DNA of 64,000 bases. Origin: Pohlia nutans. Taxonomy: Eukaryota; Streptophyta; Bryopsida; Bryales; Mniaceae. Each line of letters starts with the position of its first letter. Positions within the stretch are counted from its first letter, which is position 1. The notes below the pieces were generated by a model. It did no database searches. It was not told the DNA's origin and saw only the letters and a program-made list of their open reading frames with translations. Below are positions 10,660 to 23,395 of this stretch, piece by piece. The position numbers and the translations under genes are program-made. The DNA is taken from contig CM040101.1 in NCBI GenBank assembly GCA_022496805.1, forward strand, positions 2,482,501-2,546,500. The letters are read 5' to 3'.

Positions 10660-11737
10660 GGTGGTGTGAAATTGATGCTGAATAGGAAGTGGACTCTCAA
10701 GGACTGTAAATCGTTAAGTAGTTTTTATTTGAAGGAACATAGCAAATAAATAAATAAATAAAACATGAGATCTATGGTCAGGTACCATATGTGAAGATTA
10801 GATTCAAGCAAGCATCCAGCCCCATTTCTGTGGAAATAAGAAAGTAATCTATTGCATTAGCAACCCGTATGAGGGTCAAAGTGAAGTAGCAATTCCTTGT
10901 TTCACATAAGCTTCAATGTCTTCCATCAACACACTACCCTACGTTGTGGTTAGATTCATTAAAAAATAATAATAAAATGGCATGCATTAAAATTTTCAGA
11001 AAGTATAAGGTGATGTAATTGAATAGTGTAGAAAATATCAACAAAAATAATTTACATTCATAAAAAATTCAAGATTTTTTTTTGCTAACAACCTATACCC
11101 AAGCACAAATTAAACACTTTCCATCATAAAAATCATCACAAATTGCAAAAGGAGGAGAATGAAATCATTTTGTACTATAGTCAATGTTCAAAATTTTTAA
11201 CAATAAAAAGCTCGATGAGGTGTAACAAATAGAGCTTGGGATCAAAAGTCGTATGGAAATATTAGGTATCACAAGAAATAAAATTTGAAGAAAATATAAT
11301 TTCACTTCATGAATGAAAAATAATCCTAAAAACAATTCACTTCGTATTGGACCTAATGAATCGCACTTAAGGATACGGTATCACACTTCATCCAAGTTCT
11401 GAAAATCATTCATTGTGTGCACAATTTTGAAAATTAGAACTTGGATGCATTTTCGTTTTGAAGATAATTACGAGAGCTTTGATTTGATATCAAATTCAAG
11501 GCTTGATATTTCTTGTTGTGTCTGCAATCACCCAAACACTAAGTCAAGGAAGGTAAAATATTGAAATTGTTAAAACTTAAGTTAGGTGGCAGTTCAATGC
11601 ATTTGTCACACCATTAGTCATTTTAGCAAGTGTTGTGTTAAACTATTGGTTCTAAAAAAAGTGGGTTTGTATTTAAAGATTAGTGTTTTGTTTAGAGGCT
11701 GTTGGTTGTTACATCATGCAGGATGTTTCTTTAGAAA

Positions 11738-11741
<4 letters not shown>
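10660..11741. other. AT-rich spacer
   Basis: Nothing recognisable was found. Confidence 0.4.

Positions 11742-11797
<56 letters not shown>
11742..11797. repeat. (TA)n microsatellite
   Basis: About 27 TA units followed by TATG repeats. Open frames through it are artefacts. Confidence 0.95.
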
Positions 11798-11808
<11 letters not shown>

Positions 11809-14209
11809 ATATGTTTTGATGAAAGTAAAGTGTTGAAGATTTACTCACAAGCGGTGTATGTTGAGGTGCATGTTGTATGTGCAATTTGTTGATTGTTATG
11901 TTGTCTGTAAAAACGTTGTTGTAGTGTTTACTTAACGTTCTCACTAGTGTTTAAATGGTATGATGTGAATGATTGTTATAATGATCTCCACAGTTGTGCT
12001 TGTGTATAAAACGAGAGTTGAATGTTTTATGAGAAAGGATTTGTGAATTTATACTACTACTTGATCATGTATTATGTAGTTTAGATGTGCTATTTTTGTG
12101 CATGCATGTGGTACTAAGTATAATGGTACAATGTTGTGTGATGACAAAGTGTTAATTGTGTATTAGATTAGAAGGGTATTGGAACTCTATTCCCTTTTAA
12201 CTTATTCTTTAGTAAATGTGTTAACGGTGTGTGTAATTACAAGTGACAACAGATTGTATGAGAAACATACATGTGTAACGTTATCTAAATACATATCATT
12301 GAATGGGTATCCTTGCATAGCAGTGACATACATTATGAATAGAATAGAAAAAGGATATTGTTTCAAAGTGTTCATATAAACTGCTATGCAATTATACTAT
12401 ATCAGTAGGAGTTTATACCCTCAATCCAATTTGTCTAATGCTAAGCAACTTCATAACATTGAAGCTATAATGGGTACAAGGTTTACATTAATTTCTAAAT
12501 GCATAAATATCTTTTCAAGCTGTTATTAAGAGTCTACACTCTTTGATCACACCAAAATCAACATTCTAGTATCATTATTGTTATGAGATTCCCTTGTGAT
12601 AGGAAATCACCTAGACAAAACAATGATACTATACAAATAGAATAATATACAAGAGACTATAGAAGAAATATCCTTTGTTGAGAATAAAGATTTTGTAATA
12701 CTCTTAGGATAAATGGTAACATTTTGGCGCTAGGAGGGGGAGTGTGCCCTAGATTGTTAATGTTTTAAGGTAACAAAAGTTCAAACAAGAAACAAGGGTT
12801 AATACCGATAGCTGAACTGAGTTCAAGTGATACACCAACGTTTCCACCGATGTTTAATCACGATGACCTAGCTACGGGAGTTGGGAAAAATATAGACGAA
12901 CGTACCTACCAGGAGAATGAAGCATTATTCGTGATTCTCAGAACGATGCAGAACGAAAGGAGAGAATGTAACTCATTTAGTTCGGGAAATATAAGCGTTG
13001 AAAATGCAAATGAGAGTGAAAATCTCCTTCAATTGCATGTTTGAGTGTGCATGTTTTAAAACGAATCAACCCTCTGTGTACAGGGCATTACAATAAATCT
13101 GAGCCCCCTAAGAGGCTGCGAGTTACTATTCCAAAATAAAATAAAAACTATTTAATTAAATTTTTATTAATAATAAATAAAAATAAAAACATAAATCTGA
13201 CGTGGCACTAGTTCAACCAGGTCAGACAAGATATCAAAATTTTAAAGTTTTTTCAAAAACTTAAAATTATTTTAAATTTTTTGATATTATTATTTTTAAT
13301 TTTTAATTATTTTTTAATATTGAAATTTTGTTTTGAGCATTAAGTTTTTTCATAAATTTTTATGTTATTTTTTATTTATTTTTATTTTTTAAAAAACCTT
13401 CCAATAAAAGATTAGATTCTTGCATGAACATCGAAATTGTCTCTTGGAGGGTTCATTTCTCTTCTAATGAGGATGAATTGAGCGAGTACTAGTCATTTTT
13501 CTAGTATTTAATTTTTGAGGTATTTAGGTTCTTTTAAAAAAATAAAAATTCTATATTTGGAGTATGCAACTCCAAATTACCCAACATGTTCAAAAATAGG
13601 AGAAAACTTTTGTTTTTGTTTTTTTTCCTCTAGTGCTAACGAGCGAGGGAATCAATCTGTCCAATCTCTGTGAACCTTATATAGTTGAACACCAAGTTCA
13701 ACTCAACCTATGTCGAAATTGAAGTTCTACGTAAGATTTTGAAGGATCCACATCATCCCGCACTAATCAAAAGACGACACGTGCAAATTTCAAACAAAAA
13801 TAAATTAGTATCCTACTTGGAAAGTAGGGTCACCAACTCTTGCTGAATATTTAATTTTTTTGCCAAATTGATTCAAATATTCTAAAATATTATGTTGATA
13901 TTCTCTAAGATTCTCTTTTTCACCATTGAAAAAATATATTTTTTTCGAAAAACTAATTTCCTAAAAATTTTGGGCATCTCTTTTTTATAATTTTTTTGGG
14001 CCGAGCCTGCCTTCCGGGTACGGTATTAGTCGAACCTGACCACGGCAATAGGACTGCTCCCTATAGCCGCTCCGTCCCCTATGACCGCTCGCGACCCGCT
14101 TTCAATCAATCGTCTCTCGCTTTCCCGGATTGTGTTTCTGCTCAATTTCGTTTTTGCCGTGGTGATTGTGTGTTTTAGGGTTTATGCTATCGAGCAATCT
14201 TCCATCGTA
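11798..14209. other. AT-rich spacer with a possible LTR-retrotransposon primer-site remnant
   Basis: At 12718-12736 the text GGTAACATTTTGGCGC, followed by a G-rich run, resembles the end of an LTR followed by a tRNA-complementary primer site starting TGGCGC. A 64-codon open frame at 12850-13044 follows, but it matches no gag I know. The rest (13140-13990) is plain AT-rich sequence. Confidence 0.25.
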
Positions 14210-14312
14210 ACTGTCATCGGGACTATCATCGGGACTGTCATCGGGACTATCTTCGGGACTATCTTCGGGACTATATCATCGGGACCATCATCGGGACCAT
14301 CATCGGGACTAG
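14210..14312. repeat. 12-bp minisatellite in the CSN6 leader region
   Basis: Eight to nine units of (A)CTRTCATCGGGA, one extended to 14 bp, ending about 50 bp before the CSN6 start codon. They probably fall in the promoter or 5' UTR. The repeat is in-frame in three frames, which explains the open frames on both strands there. Confidence 0.9.
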
Positions 14313-14361
14313 AATTAGGGATTTCCGGGGTAAGGATTAGGGTTGTGGAGTTGCAGCAGCG

Positions 14362-17298
14362 ATGTCGTCGAGCAGCGGCTTGACCTTCAAGCTGCATCCG
14401 CTCGTGATTGTGAACATCTCCGATCACCACACCCGGATCAAGGCGCAGACGCAGGGCGCGGGCCGCCCGCCGCGCGTCTATGGCTGCGTTCTAGGAGTGC
14501 AAACGGGGCGCACCGTGGAGATCTTCAACAGCTTTGAGCTCCTCTACGATCCCGCGGCAAACGTCTTGGATCGCCCTTTTCTTGAAACCAAACAAGAGCA
14601 ATGTGAGTTTGGGATCGATGCATCTTTTTAATTTGGAATTTTTTAGGTTTAAACCTCTGTCTATCTGTCTGTCTGTCTTCCACTTTCCTCAAGGTTTTAC
14701 TGGAAAAAAACGAACTAAACCTGTTTTATTATATTCTCCGATTTCGATAATTTGAACGGTTTTTCACTTTTTGTGTATTTACTTTTAGCTTAAGAACAGC
14801 GTCCGAATCGAACGAAACGTAGTCTACAAACGTAATTGAAAAATGGATGAAAAATAAATTTTAGGTTTAGACCTTTCTCTCTGCCTTCGACTTGCTCTGC
14901 TGTTATCAAGGTTACTGGTATTCTGGTTTATTCGTTCCTCGTTTTCTAGTTCAGTAATAATTTGAACGGTCGTCAACGTTTTTCAATGTTTTTTTTATTA
15001 GCTCAAGAACAGAGTCTTTTGAAAAAAAACGCAATTAAAAAACGGAATAAGAGAAAAAAAATTCGTTTTCGGTAACACTGGATGCTGTGTCACTGTCTGT
15101 GAGGGGAGGATGGGTTTTAAGTCAGTCTCCATTCGAACGTTTTGATTGGGAAGGGATTTGTGAAACCCTAATTTAGTGCGATGAAGTTCCTGGTTACTTG
15201 CTCGTATGGATAATCCGATGATATTCTCTAAATGTATAAAGCCCTGACGTGGACTTACCTTGATTTGGTGGCAACAGACAAGAAGGTCTTCCCAAAGTAT
15301 GATGTTCTGGGCTGGTACTCAACTGGGAGCGATGTACAGGACTCGGACATGCACATTCATAAAGCTGTAGGTTTCTAGAAGTTTCAAGCACTTCATGCAT
15401 GTTGCCTGTATCTCGTCTCTTCAAAGGCGCTGTCTAATATCGATTGCTCTTTCTCCTTCTCTTGTTGGAGTGGCATGGTTAGATTGTGATATCAATGACG
15501 AAGACAAATTTTGAGGAACATTTTAGTCTTATTGCAGTTTTGTTTTAAGATTAGACTACAATTTATTTGCTTTTTCTTTTGTGATTCGTTGATTGTGGTT
15601 GTTTCTGTCTTTGTTCAAGGAACCTAACATGTGTTCCTTCTCTTTTCCAGCTGATGGACATTAATGAGAGTCCAGTATATGTGCTACTGAATCCCACTAT
15701 CAACCATGCACAAAAAGATCTTCCTATTAGTATTTTCGAGAGCGGTGAGTTATGCTGGACTGTGAGCGTATGCACAATTTGAGATTGAAGTCGCAAATTG
15801 CTATTGGGGCTATTTGCAATTAAATGAACAGGCTTATTTTATTTCTGGGAGGGAGTTTTCAGGGCAGCGTACTCTTGCTGCAAAGCATAGATGACGTGCA
15901 GCTATTATTAGTAGTCTTTCCTCAATTCATACCTTTTTCGCCAAATTTGACACGCCAATTATATTGTATTTTGATTCAATTTTCTCCTTGTTTCTTCTTT
16001 TGATGTGATCCTGCAGAATTGCACGTGATTGAGGAAGTTCCTTCTCTCATATTTGTTGACGCAAGCTACACCATAGAGGTACTAACTTTCCCATTCTCTT
16101 TTTCCTGTTATTCTTCTTCTCCTCTGTTTGGCTCATAGAACGTTATGCGTGTGTCTCTCCAGACGGTTGAAGCAGAACGTATATCTGTGGATCACGTGGC
16201 ACACATCAAGCCTTCCGATGGGAGCTCTGCTGCAACGCAACGTACAAAATCTTACCAATGGCCTCCTTTGTGTTCTGCATTCAACTTCAAAACACTTCGT
16301 TGAGTGTTTTGAGCTGAATCATGTTAATTTTTGATATAGTTGACTGAATTTTTGCCCTTTGATATTATGGTCATACTACTTTGATTACGCTAGTAACTTG
16401 TTGGGATTCCTGACTCATTTTCATGCCATAATGTTCTCGGTTTTTATATGACTGAGTACGAAATAATGAGGAGCTCATACTTCCAATTTGTGGATATTGT
16501 TGTTGTTTCCACAGTTGCTGCTCATTTGACAGGGATGCATAGCGCCATTAAGATGCTCAATAGTCGAATCCGAGTTTTATATCACCATCTTGTTTCTATA
16601 CAGAAAGGTAAGCTGCAAAGAACCTCATCCCTGTCATGTCATCTCTCGCTTCCATTTGAGGGCATTTGACCCTGTTGTAGTTCAGATCGTGGCAATGATG
16701 TCGGTCATTGTATCTCATTTTCTGAGGCGCTTGTGAATAGGGGACGCCGAGTATGAGCATTCTCTGCTACGTCAAATTTCAAGTCTGGTGCGGAGACTAC
16801 CAGCTATTGACTCTCCAAAGTTCCAAGATGACTTTCTCATGGTGGGTATTGGACTGCTTAGGAACTAAACAAATACCTATGCTATCGCTGATTTGAGAAT
16901 TGTGTCTAGAGGCTATCTTATTTTGCTCTCTGTTTATTTATGGCCATCGTTCATCATCTTATCTAGGATACCAACTTACGTTCTCTCTTTTATGAACTTT
17001 GGCAGGAGTACAATGACACATTGCTCATGACTTATTTGGCTACGATTACCAAATGCTCCAGGTACATAATGGTGGCTCAGCTTTGGATATTTAGTGTACT
17101 TCGTTGTAATCTGTATCCTCGTTGCCATAATGACCTTTCGACTTGTGCTTTTCTTCTTATTTCCAATCCTCGTCCAGCATGTTTACTTACAGAAAAACCA
17201 ATTCTGTTGTATGCAGCACCATCAATGAGTTGGTGGAAAAATTCAATACAGCTTACGACAAGCAAAATCGACGGGGTGGGCGGACTACTTTCATATGA
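14362..17298 (+). CDS. CSN6: COP9 signalosome subunit 6 (CSN6), nine exons
   Basis: MPN-domain subunit of the COP9 signalosome, the nuclear complex that removes NEDD8/RUB from cullins and so controls SCF-type ubiquitin ligases. CSN6 pairs with the catalytic subunit CSN5. I reconstruct exons 14362-14602, 15278-15366, 15651-15744, 16017-16078, 16163-16241, 16515-16607, 16741-16841, 17006-17061 and 17217-17298. All introns are GT-AG and all phases join, giving 298 residues (plant CSN6 is about 315). Diagnostic blocks are LHPLVIVNISDHHTR, GVQTGRTVEIFNSFEL, GWYSTGSD, HIHKALMDINESPVYVLLNP, TVEAERISVDHVAH and HLTGMHSAIKMLNSRIRVLY. The JAMM zinc motif is absent, as expected for CSN6. The C-terminus ends NRRGGRTTFI. 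The start lies in a good context just after a 12-bp minisatellite. A TTAGGGTT (reverse telo-box-like) motif sits about 25 bp upstream. Confidence 0.96.
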
Positions 17299-17870
17299 TT
17301 TGATTTCTTGACGCTGGCCCAGACTAGACTATAGCATCAGCTAAGGTACAGTCTTTGGATGGTTTCTTCGTGCCAAGATAGGTTGTGCAGCAATGAAGGT
17401 GGTTATAGATATGGTACATATTGCCTACGACCAATTCAGAGGTCTGGCTTCAAGAAGGTAATCTGGGTGTAATGTGACTGGAAACAATCTTTACATGTGA
17501 TAGCTTCTTCTAACGCACGGATCTGATTGTGAAGAGTTGAAGATCCTAAATGTTTCTGTCCAAAGGTAGTGAATTCCATATTGGAGTAGCCTTTGTGTTC
17601 TGTGGTTGATGAGTTCAAGACTCCTGTTGACTCCAACTGCATATATGGCCGTGAAGGTTTGGAATTATGTTTTGGAACTGCATGGGGCTAGTTTGCGAGA
17701 CTCAGATCAGCATTTAAAGGGCCTAGTAATTTTCATTGTTGTACCTTTCAATGACCTGCATTAGACGCTATGTCTAGTTGTTTACATTTTCACACATAAT
17801 GAATGCGATGGGACTACAGTACTGTGCATTTCCGTTATTGTGCTGTGGCTACAGAAGAGTAGCTTAACCC
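17299..17870. other. CSN6 downstream region
   Basis: Probably holds the CSN6 3' UTR. I saw no clear AATAAA and no other gene. Confidence 0.5.
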
Positions 17871-17874
17871 TTAA

Positions 17875-19711
17875 CCCTTTAACGTCACAATCCTTTGTAG
17901 AACAGTCAAATTACACTTTCATACACAATTCAACTGCCAAGATTCATCAGAATAAATTTTGTAATATTTTTCATGCATGAAATTATATGTTTCTTATTAG
18001 TCCTAAAATTTTCAGATTTTTCTGATGCAAAATGAACTTTTTACAAATTTTTAGGTCAAACACTTCAAAAAATTCATATTAATTACAAAAAAGCTTCAAA
18101 AAAATAAACAAATTCTGGGACTTGTGCAAGTTACAATGGAGAATCACATGAGATATTTTCCATAGAAATTTGAAATTTGAAATTCAAAAGGTGAACATCC
18201 TATGCAGTGAAAGTGCAGTGCAAACTACAGTGACGGACAAAACTGAGTATCGATTTGAAACTTTTCCATTCAAACAACCATACCATGAGCATCAATGGGC
18301 AAAGTCCAAAAGTGAATATGCAAAAGTTGTAGTGTGCGACATATAACACATTACTACAGAAGTTTGAAGAAAAACTCAATTGTGATTTGAAAGAAAATGG
18401 ATTTCAAAGTTAGCCATGTCTAAAACTCGGTTTTGTGCGATATAATTCGGAACTACTTTACATTTTGTCAATTTTTTCTTAGAGATTCCCAAATTATTTT
18501 TGTGCCTTGGCATGTTGGTATACATCATTTAAGATCGTTGTACATAAAAATTGAAGGAAGTTGATATTTATAGAATTAAAAATATTCACAATTTGACAAA
18601 CATGCAAATGATGTTGGTTCTCACGATATTTGAATTATTTTTTGGAATTGAGAGCATGGGACTGCATTGGCCATTGTATAGAGAGCATAGGTTGCAACAT
18701 GAACCATTGTTACATCTTAATGCCCTTGCATTTGAAATAGTTGTTGAATAGGCCAATGCATTCAATTTATATATTAGAGTTGTATGATGCAGTTTTTTGG
18801 TCTAACTCTTTTGTACAAAGTCTAGAGTTCATGACGCACATACTCAATCAACCAATTGAACAACTTGTTTTTTTTGTGTTCAGTATCATCAAAAAATTGT
18901 GAATTTTATGAAAGTCAGTGTAATTTCTGGCAGTTTTGAACTTTTTGATGATATTGAAAATGATATGTTTTTTTTTTTTTGATTTGTAGGATTGATTATG
19001 TGCGTCATGAACTCTAGTTTTTGAACAAAAAACCTAAACCAAAAAACTGCATCATATAGCTCTAATATATAAATTGAATGCATTGGCCTATTCAACAACT
19101 ATTTCAAATGCAAGGGCATTAAGATGTAACAATGGTTCATGTTGCAACCTATGCTCTCTATACAATGGCCAATGCAGTCCCATGCTCTCAATTCCAAAAA
19201 ATAATTCAAATATCGTGAGAACCAACATCATTTGCATGTTTGTCAAATTGTGAATATTTTTAATTCTATAAATATCAACTTCCTTCAATTTTTATGTACA
19301 ACGATCTTAAATGATGTATACCAACATGCCAAGGCACAAAAATAATTTGGGAATCTCTAAGAAAAAATTGACAAAATGTAAAGTAGTTCCGAATTATATC
19401 GCACAAAACCGAGTTTTAGACATGGCTAACTTTGAAATCCATTTTCTTTCAAATCACAATTGAGTTTTTCTTCAAACTTCTGTAGTAATGTGTTATATGT
19501 CGCACACTACAACTTTTGCATATTCACTTTTGGACTTTGCCCATTGATGCTCATGGTATGGTTGTTTGAATGGAAAAGTTTCAAATCGATACTCAGTTTT
19601 GTCTGTCACTGTAGACTCGATAAATTTCATTTTCTTAATTGAAAGTAATAGCAAAAAAAATCATCTTTGATCAACAAACATTCACTATTTGGATGCATGG
19701 TCCTTAAAGAG
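17875..19711. mobile_element. TTAA-flanked element with a giant internal hairpin
   Basis: 1837 bp between TTAA at 17871-17874 and 19712-19715. The tips CCCTTTAACG and CCTTAAAGAG are degraded versions of the family ends. Inside are two 625-bp inverted arms (18225-18849 and 18990-19614). No transposase was found. The outer boundaries are less certain than for the smaller members. Confidence 0.6.
18225..19614. repeat. 625-bp near-identical inverted repeat with 140-bp loop
   Basis: The left arm 18225-18849 and right arm 18990-19614 are reverse complements with few mismatches, mostly near the loop. Each arm contains the same 66-codon open frame with an identical translation. The loop carries a smaller hairpin (ATCATCAAAAA / TTTTTGATGAT). 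A transcript across it would fold into a very long duplex, a plausible small-RNA source; that is inference. Confidence 0.92.
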
Positions 19712-19809
19712 TTAAGTGTCCACGCTAAAGTTATTTGGTGAAACCTCATCAATTTTTCAGATTTTAAAATGTATTATATATTCTCGTATTTTTTTCATAT
19801 GAGCTATTT

Positions 19810-20171
19810 GAGTTATCTGTAAAGTCCATCAAAGTTTGAAGAAGATACCACAAATTTTGCTTTATTATACTCTTATTTGTTCACTTCAAATAGTTAAAAA
19901 GTGTGAAAGATCTTAGTATCATTATTAAATGAGTAAGAGATGTGTAAGAGCTTGGGTGGCCTTCAAAAGTTTTTTAGCACCAAGAAAGGAGCTAAAAAAC
20001 TTTTGAAGACCACCAAGCTCTTACACACCTCCACACACCTCTTACACCTAATAATGATAAACTACCAAGATCTTCCATATTTTTTAACTATTTAGAATGA
20101 ACAAATAAGAGTATAATAAAGCAAAATTTGTGGTATCTTCTTCAAACTTTGATGGACTTTACGATTAACTC
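19810..20171. mobile_element. Hairpin (foldback) element copy B
   Basis: 362 bp, almost entirely palindromic. The left arm runs from GAGTTATCTGTAAAG and the right arm ends CTTTACGATTAACTC, with the centre near 19978. Shared blocks with copies A and C include AAGATACCA and TACTCTTATTTGT near the ends and CCACCAAGCTCTTAC near the centre. Confidence 0.85.
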
Positions 20172-20432
20172 TATTGTCAAAATAGATTTATCTTGATTTT
20201 TTTCATAATTATGTAATTAAAAATGAATTTTATAGTATTTTCCAAAGTTCTTTTCTTGTAAAAATCATAATAATTACAAAATGTTTATAATTGTATGGTA
20301 GTTTTAGGTAAAATGTAAATAATAGTGATGAACAAGGTGTAGGTGGCATGCTTCTTTAGCTTACATAAAGAGAAATTCGATAGAATTTTTTTTTCTGCAT
20401 TGTATATTGAATTTTAGGGTTTTCAACTTTAA

Positions 20433-21242
20433 CCCCTAACCGTCCCGACGTCCATATTTTGAACGTTTTTGGGGGACATTCACCTTTGAAGAGCTGTAAC
20501 TTTTGCAAAACGTGTCCGATTTTAATGAAATTTTGGGAAAACACACTAGATGATGTATGGAATGTGTGGTAAAAGTTTCAGATCAATCCAAGATGAATTG
20601 AATTTTTGGTGATCATTTGAAAGTAGATATCTTTTTTTTGGACAGTTCTGTGAACTTTGATGACAACAACTTCGGGGGCCTGTATCTCCTTCATTCCAAA
20701 TCCGTTTTCAATAAAACTTGTTGGGTTGAATTCCCCTTGAAGTCTAGTTACCATGGTAAAATTTTCAGTTCAATCCATGTTGTTATGAATGTTTGGGAGT
20801 CATTTTAGTGCACGGGTCTAGTTTGGACACTTTTTGCTTTTTGGTTCAAATGGGTCACTTTTCGGGCTACTTTTTGACATTGCAAGGCCATTTTAGGGCA
20901 CATTAAATTCTTTTCATGAGGCTTTTTTGGCACCAATGTGTTTATATGATGATTTTGAACTACTTTATAGTTGAAAGTTTTTTCATTTGAGTAATTTTGA
21001 AAACGAATTTCACCTCTAACTGTGTTGCTAGGAAAATTTCAGCATCTTTTTTTAGCACTAAAACACTATGATCTTGCAATCTATATGGCCAAATGACCCC
21101 AAAATTGATCCACATGATCTACAAAATGTATGTTACAAGATTGTACGGTTGAAATTTCTATACCTCACTTACATTTAGACCTTTTTAACACATCAAAAGC
21201 GATGATGATTTTAAGCCCAAAAAAGCTAGGGACCCTTAGGGG
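20433..21242. mobile_element. TTAA-flanked MITE, group B
   Basis: 810 bp between TTAA at 20429-20432 and 21243-21246. The tips are CCCCTAACCGTCCCGACGTC and GGGACCCTTAGGGG. It is the sister of the 813-bp copy at 30662-31474; both contain the block GGGGGC(C/T)TGT(A/T)TCTCCTTC. Non-coding. Confidence 0.85.
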
Positions 21243-21246
21243 TTAA

Positions 21247-21432
21247 AGTTCTGTAAAAAACGCAATTTGACAATTTTTGAAGAACAGTAAATTGGACTAG
21301 AAAGTAGAAGATAGCCCCCACACTTTCTTAATTGGGACCATTTTCATTTGAAATTAGGAACTAGGTGAAAATCTGCACTTGACTTAAAAACGACCGAATA
21401 TGGTCCTACGGGGCTCCTTGCACGCTTAGGGG
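21247..21432. mobile_element. Right-end fragment of a TTAA-type element
   Basis: It ends GCACGCTTAGGGG followed directly by the TTAA shared with the next element. I could not find its left end. Confidence 0.45.
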
Positions 21433-21436
21433 TTAA

Positions 21437-23107
21437 CCCCTAAAGGACCAACCGTTCATTTTTTGAACGATGTACAAATTTCATCCACGTTTTCTCATCC
21501 GTCATGCACTTTTTGCAAGGAAAAGAAATACAACAAAATTCTTTGGCAAGATAGCGTCATGCATGTGTGATCCGATTAGGAAGGGGATGATTTGTGAAAT
21601 TTTTATGCCTCATTTCATGTTGCAACGATTCACCAAAAATTTCAAAAAATTTAGTCTAAACGTGCTCTTGAAAAAATAAACTCATAAAATTAAGCAACCT
21701 AAAAATCTCAAAAAAATCATTACATTTAGTGTATTACATTTCAACCCGTCACAACAAATTTCATCCACAAATTGTCAATATCTTATTCGTAATAAAATTT
21801 CAAAAGAATTTTGAATTTTGAGTTTTAGATTTTATACAAAAATATTGGTGAATAGAATCGCAGATTTAATCGTATGGATAGAATCTAAAATTCATAATGT
21901 TCAACTTTTATTCAAACATCAAGTTCAAATTATCCCTCTTAGGGCCGCTTTACACTATGGCCAAAGGTCGAGAGGCAGATTTAATCGTATGGATAGAATC
22001 AAAAATAAAAAATAAAAAATAAAATACATATACATTATTAAATTAATATGATTTTCAATTTTATTTACAACATTACAACGGAATATTTAAAAATGATAGA
22101 TCTTTATTATATACACTTAGTATGTAATTAAATGTGCGTTATTCACTTTTTTTGAAATCATAACCTCAAAATCATTTATACAAGTCTATGTAAGATAATC
22201 TATAGCTACATGTTCAAATTTGAAAAATCATATGTTATTGCATTTATAATAAACTCTAAGTCATAATATAAATTTTATGTTTTCCTTTTTATAGATTAAA
22301 AAAAACATTAAATTGACACATTGAAAAATACAACAAAGTAAGGTAGCCCTAATAAAATTCATTCACATACCCAAAACATAGAACAAAGAAAACATGGTCT
22401 ACACTGCTTCATGAGCACTTCATGGGTGGATTTTTTGGAATGAATAGAAAGTTCCAACCCTTTCAAAGCATCTTGCTATCAATACGCAAAACTTTTGCAA
22501 TTAATTTCACCCTATAAGCTAGACTAACCAACAATTAGAACTACCATTGTGTGATGCCTTTCTTAGCATCAATTACATCTGAATGCATCAAATGCATCTG
22601 AAAAGGGATATTTTGAACTTGATGTATGAATAAAAGTTGTACACTATGAATTTTAGATCCTATCCATACTGTGAGATCTATGATTACAATCCCCAATATT
22701 TTTGGATAAAATTTGAAACTTGAAATTAAAATTCTTATGTAATTTGATTACTAATAAGATATTGACAATTTGTAAATGAAATTTATTATGATGGGTTGAA
22801 ATGTAATACTCTAAGTGTAGTGATTTTTGGAGAATTTTTGGTTTCTTAACTTTATGAGTTGATTTTTTCAACTATACTTTTGAGTTTTGAATAAAGATCT
22901 TAGAAATTTTTGGTGAATCACCGCAACATGATATGAGACATAAAAATTTCACAAATCATCTCCTTTCTAATCAAATTCCACATGCATAAAGATAACTTCC
23001 TATAAAATCTATAGAATAAATCCACACTACAAAAGTGCATGACGGATGAAAAACCGGAGTTTAATTCTGCACATCATCCAAAAAATGAATGGTTGGGTGT
23101 TTAGGGG
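21437..23107. mobile_element. Composite TTAA-type element: two group-A copies in inverted orientation
   Basis: The left 490 bp (21437-21930, tip CCCCTAAAGGACC, then CGTTCATTTTTTGAACG) is a group-A MITE in forward orientation. The right 500 bp (about 22600-23107, ending GGGTGTTTAGGGG) is a group-A MITE in reverse. Between them lie about 660 bp of AT-rich DNA, including a scrap (21940-21977) of the GGCCGCTTCACAC Tourist family. TTAA flanks the left end; the right flank is ATGA, so that side may be mutated or rearranged. Confidence 0.65.
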
Positions 23108-23395
23108 ATGAATGTCCACGCTAAGCACTTCAAATCATATTTTTGAATAGTAGTCAGCCATACACAAATTTGATGTGAATGTTTACTAATTTCAACTACC
23201 ACCCCTCATCGTTCCAAATAACCGACCTCTAGTATCTTCTTGTCCAATTCTATGCTCTTTTGCAAAGGCCAAACTTTGTTCCTTGTGTCTCTCGTTCAAG
23301 AAAGGTTTCTTCCTCGAGATTTGGTTGCAATGTCCAAGCCGATCAAACAACTATTTCTTTATAGTCCTCTAACTCAATTAAATCAATAAGCTTAA

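Noticed and set aside
11586..11944. Overlapping open frames with YIYIYI repeats
   Set aside because: Translation of a (TA)n microsatellite.
14182..14430. Open frame on the minus strand upstream of and overlapping CSN6 exon 1
   Set aside because: It exists because the 12-bp minisatellite is open in every frame; it encodes PDDG/PMIV repeats without a domain.
18551..19288. Two identical 66-codon open frames, one on each strand
   Set aside because: They are mirror images in the two arms of the inverted repeat and too short, with no domain, to call a gene.
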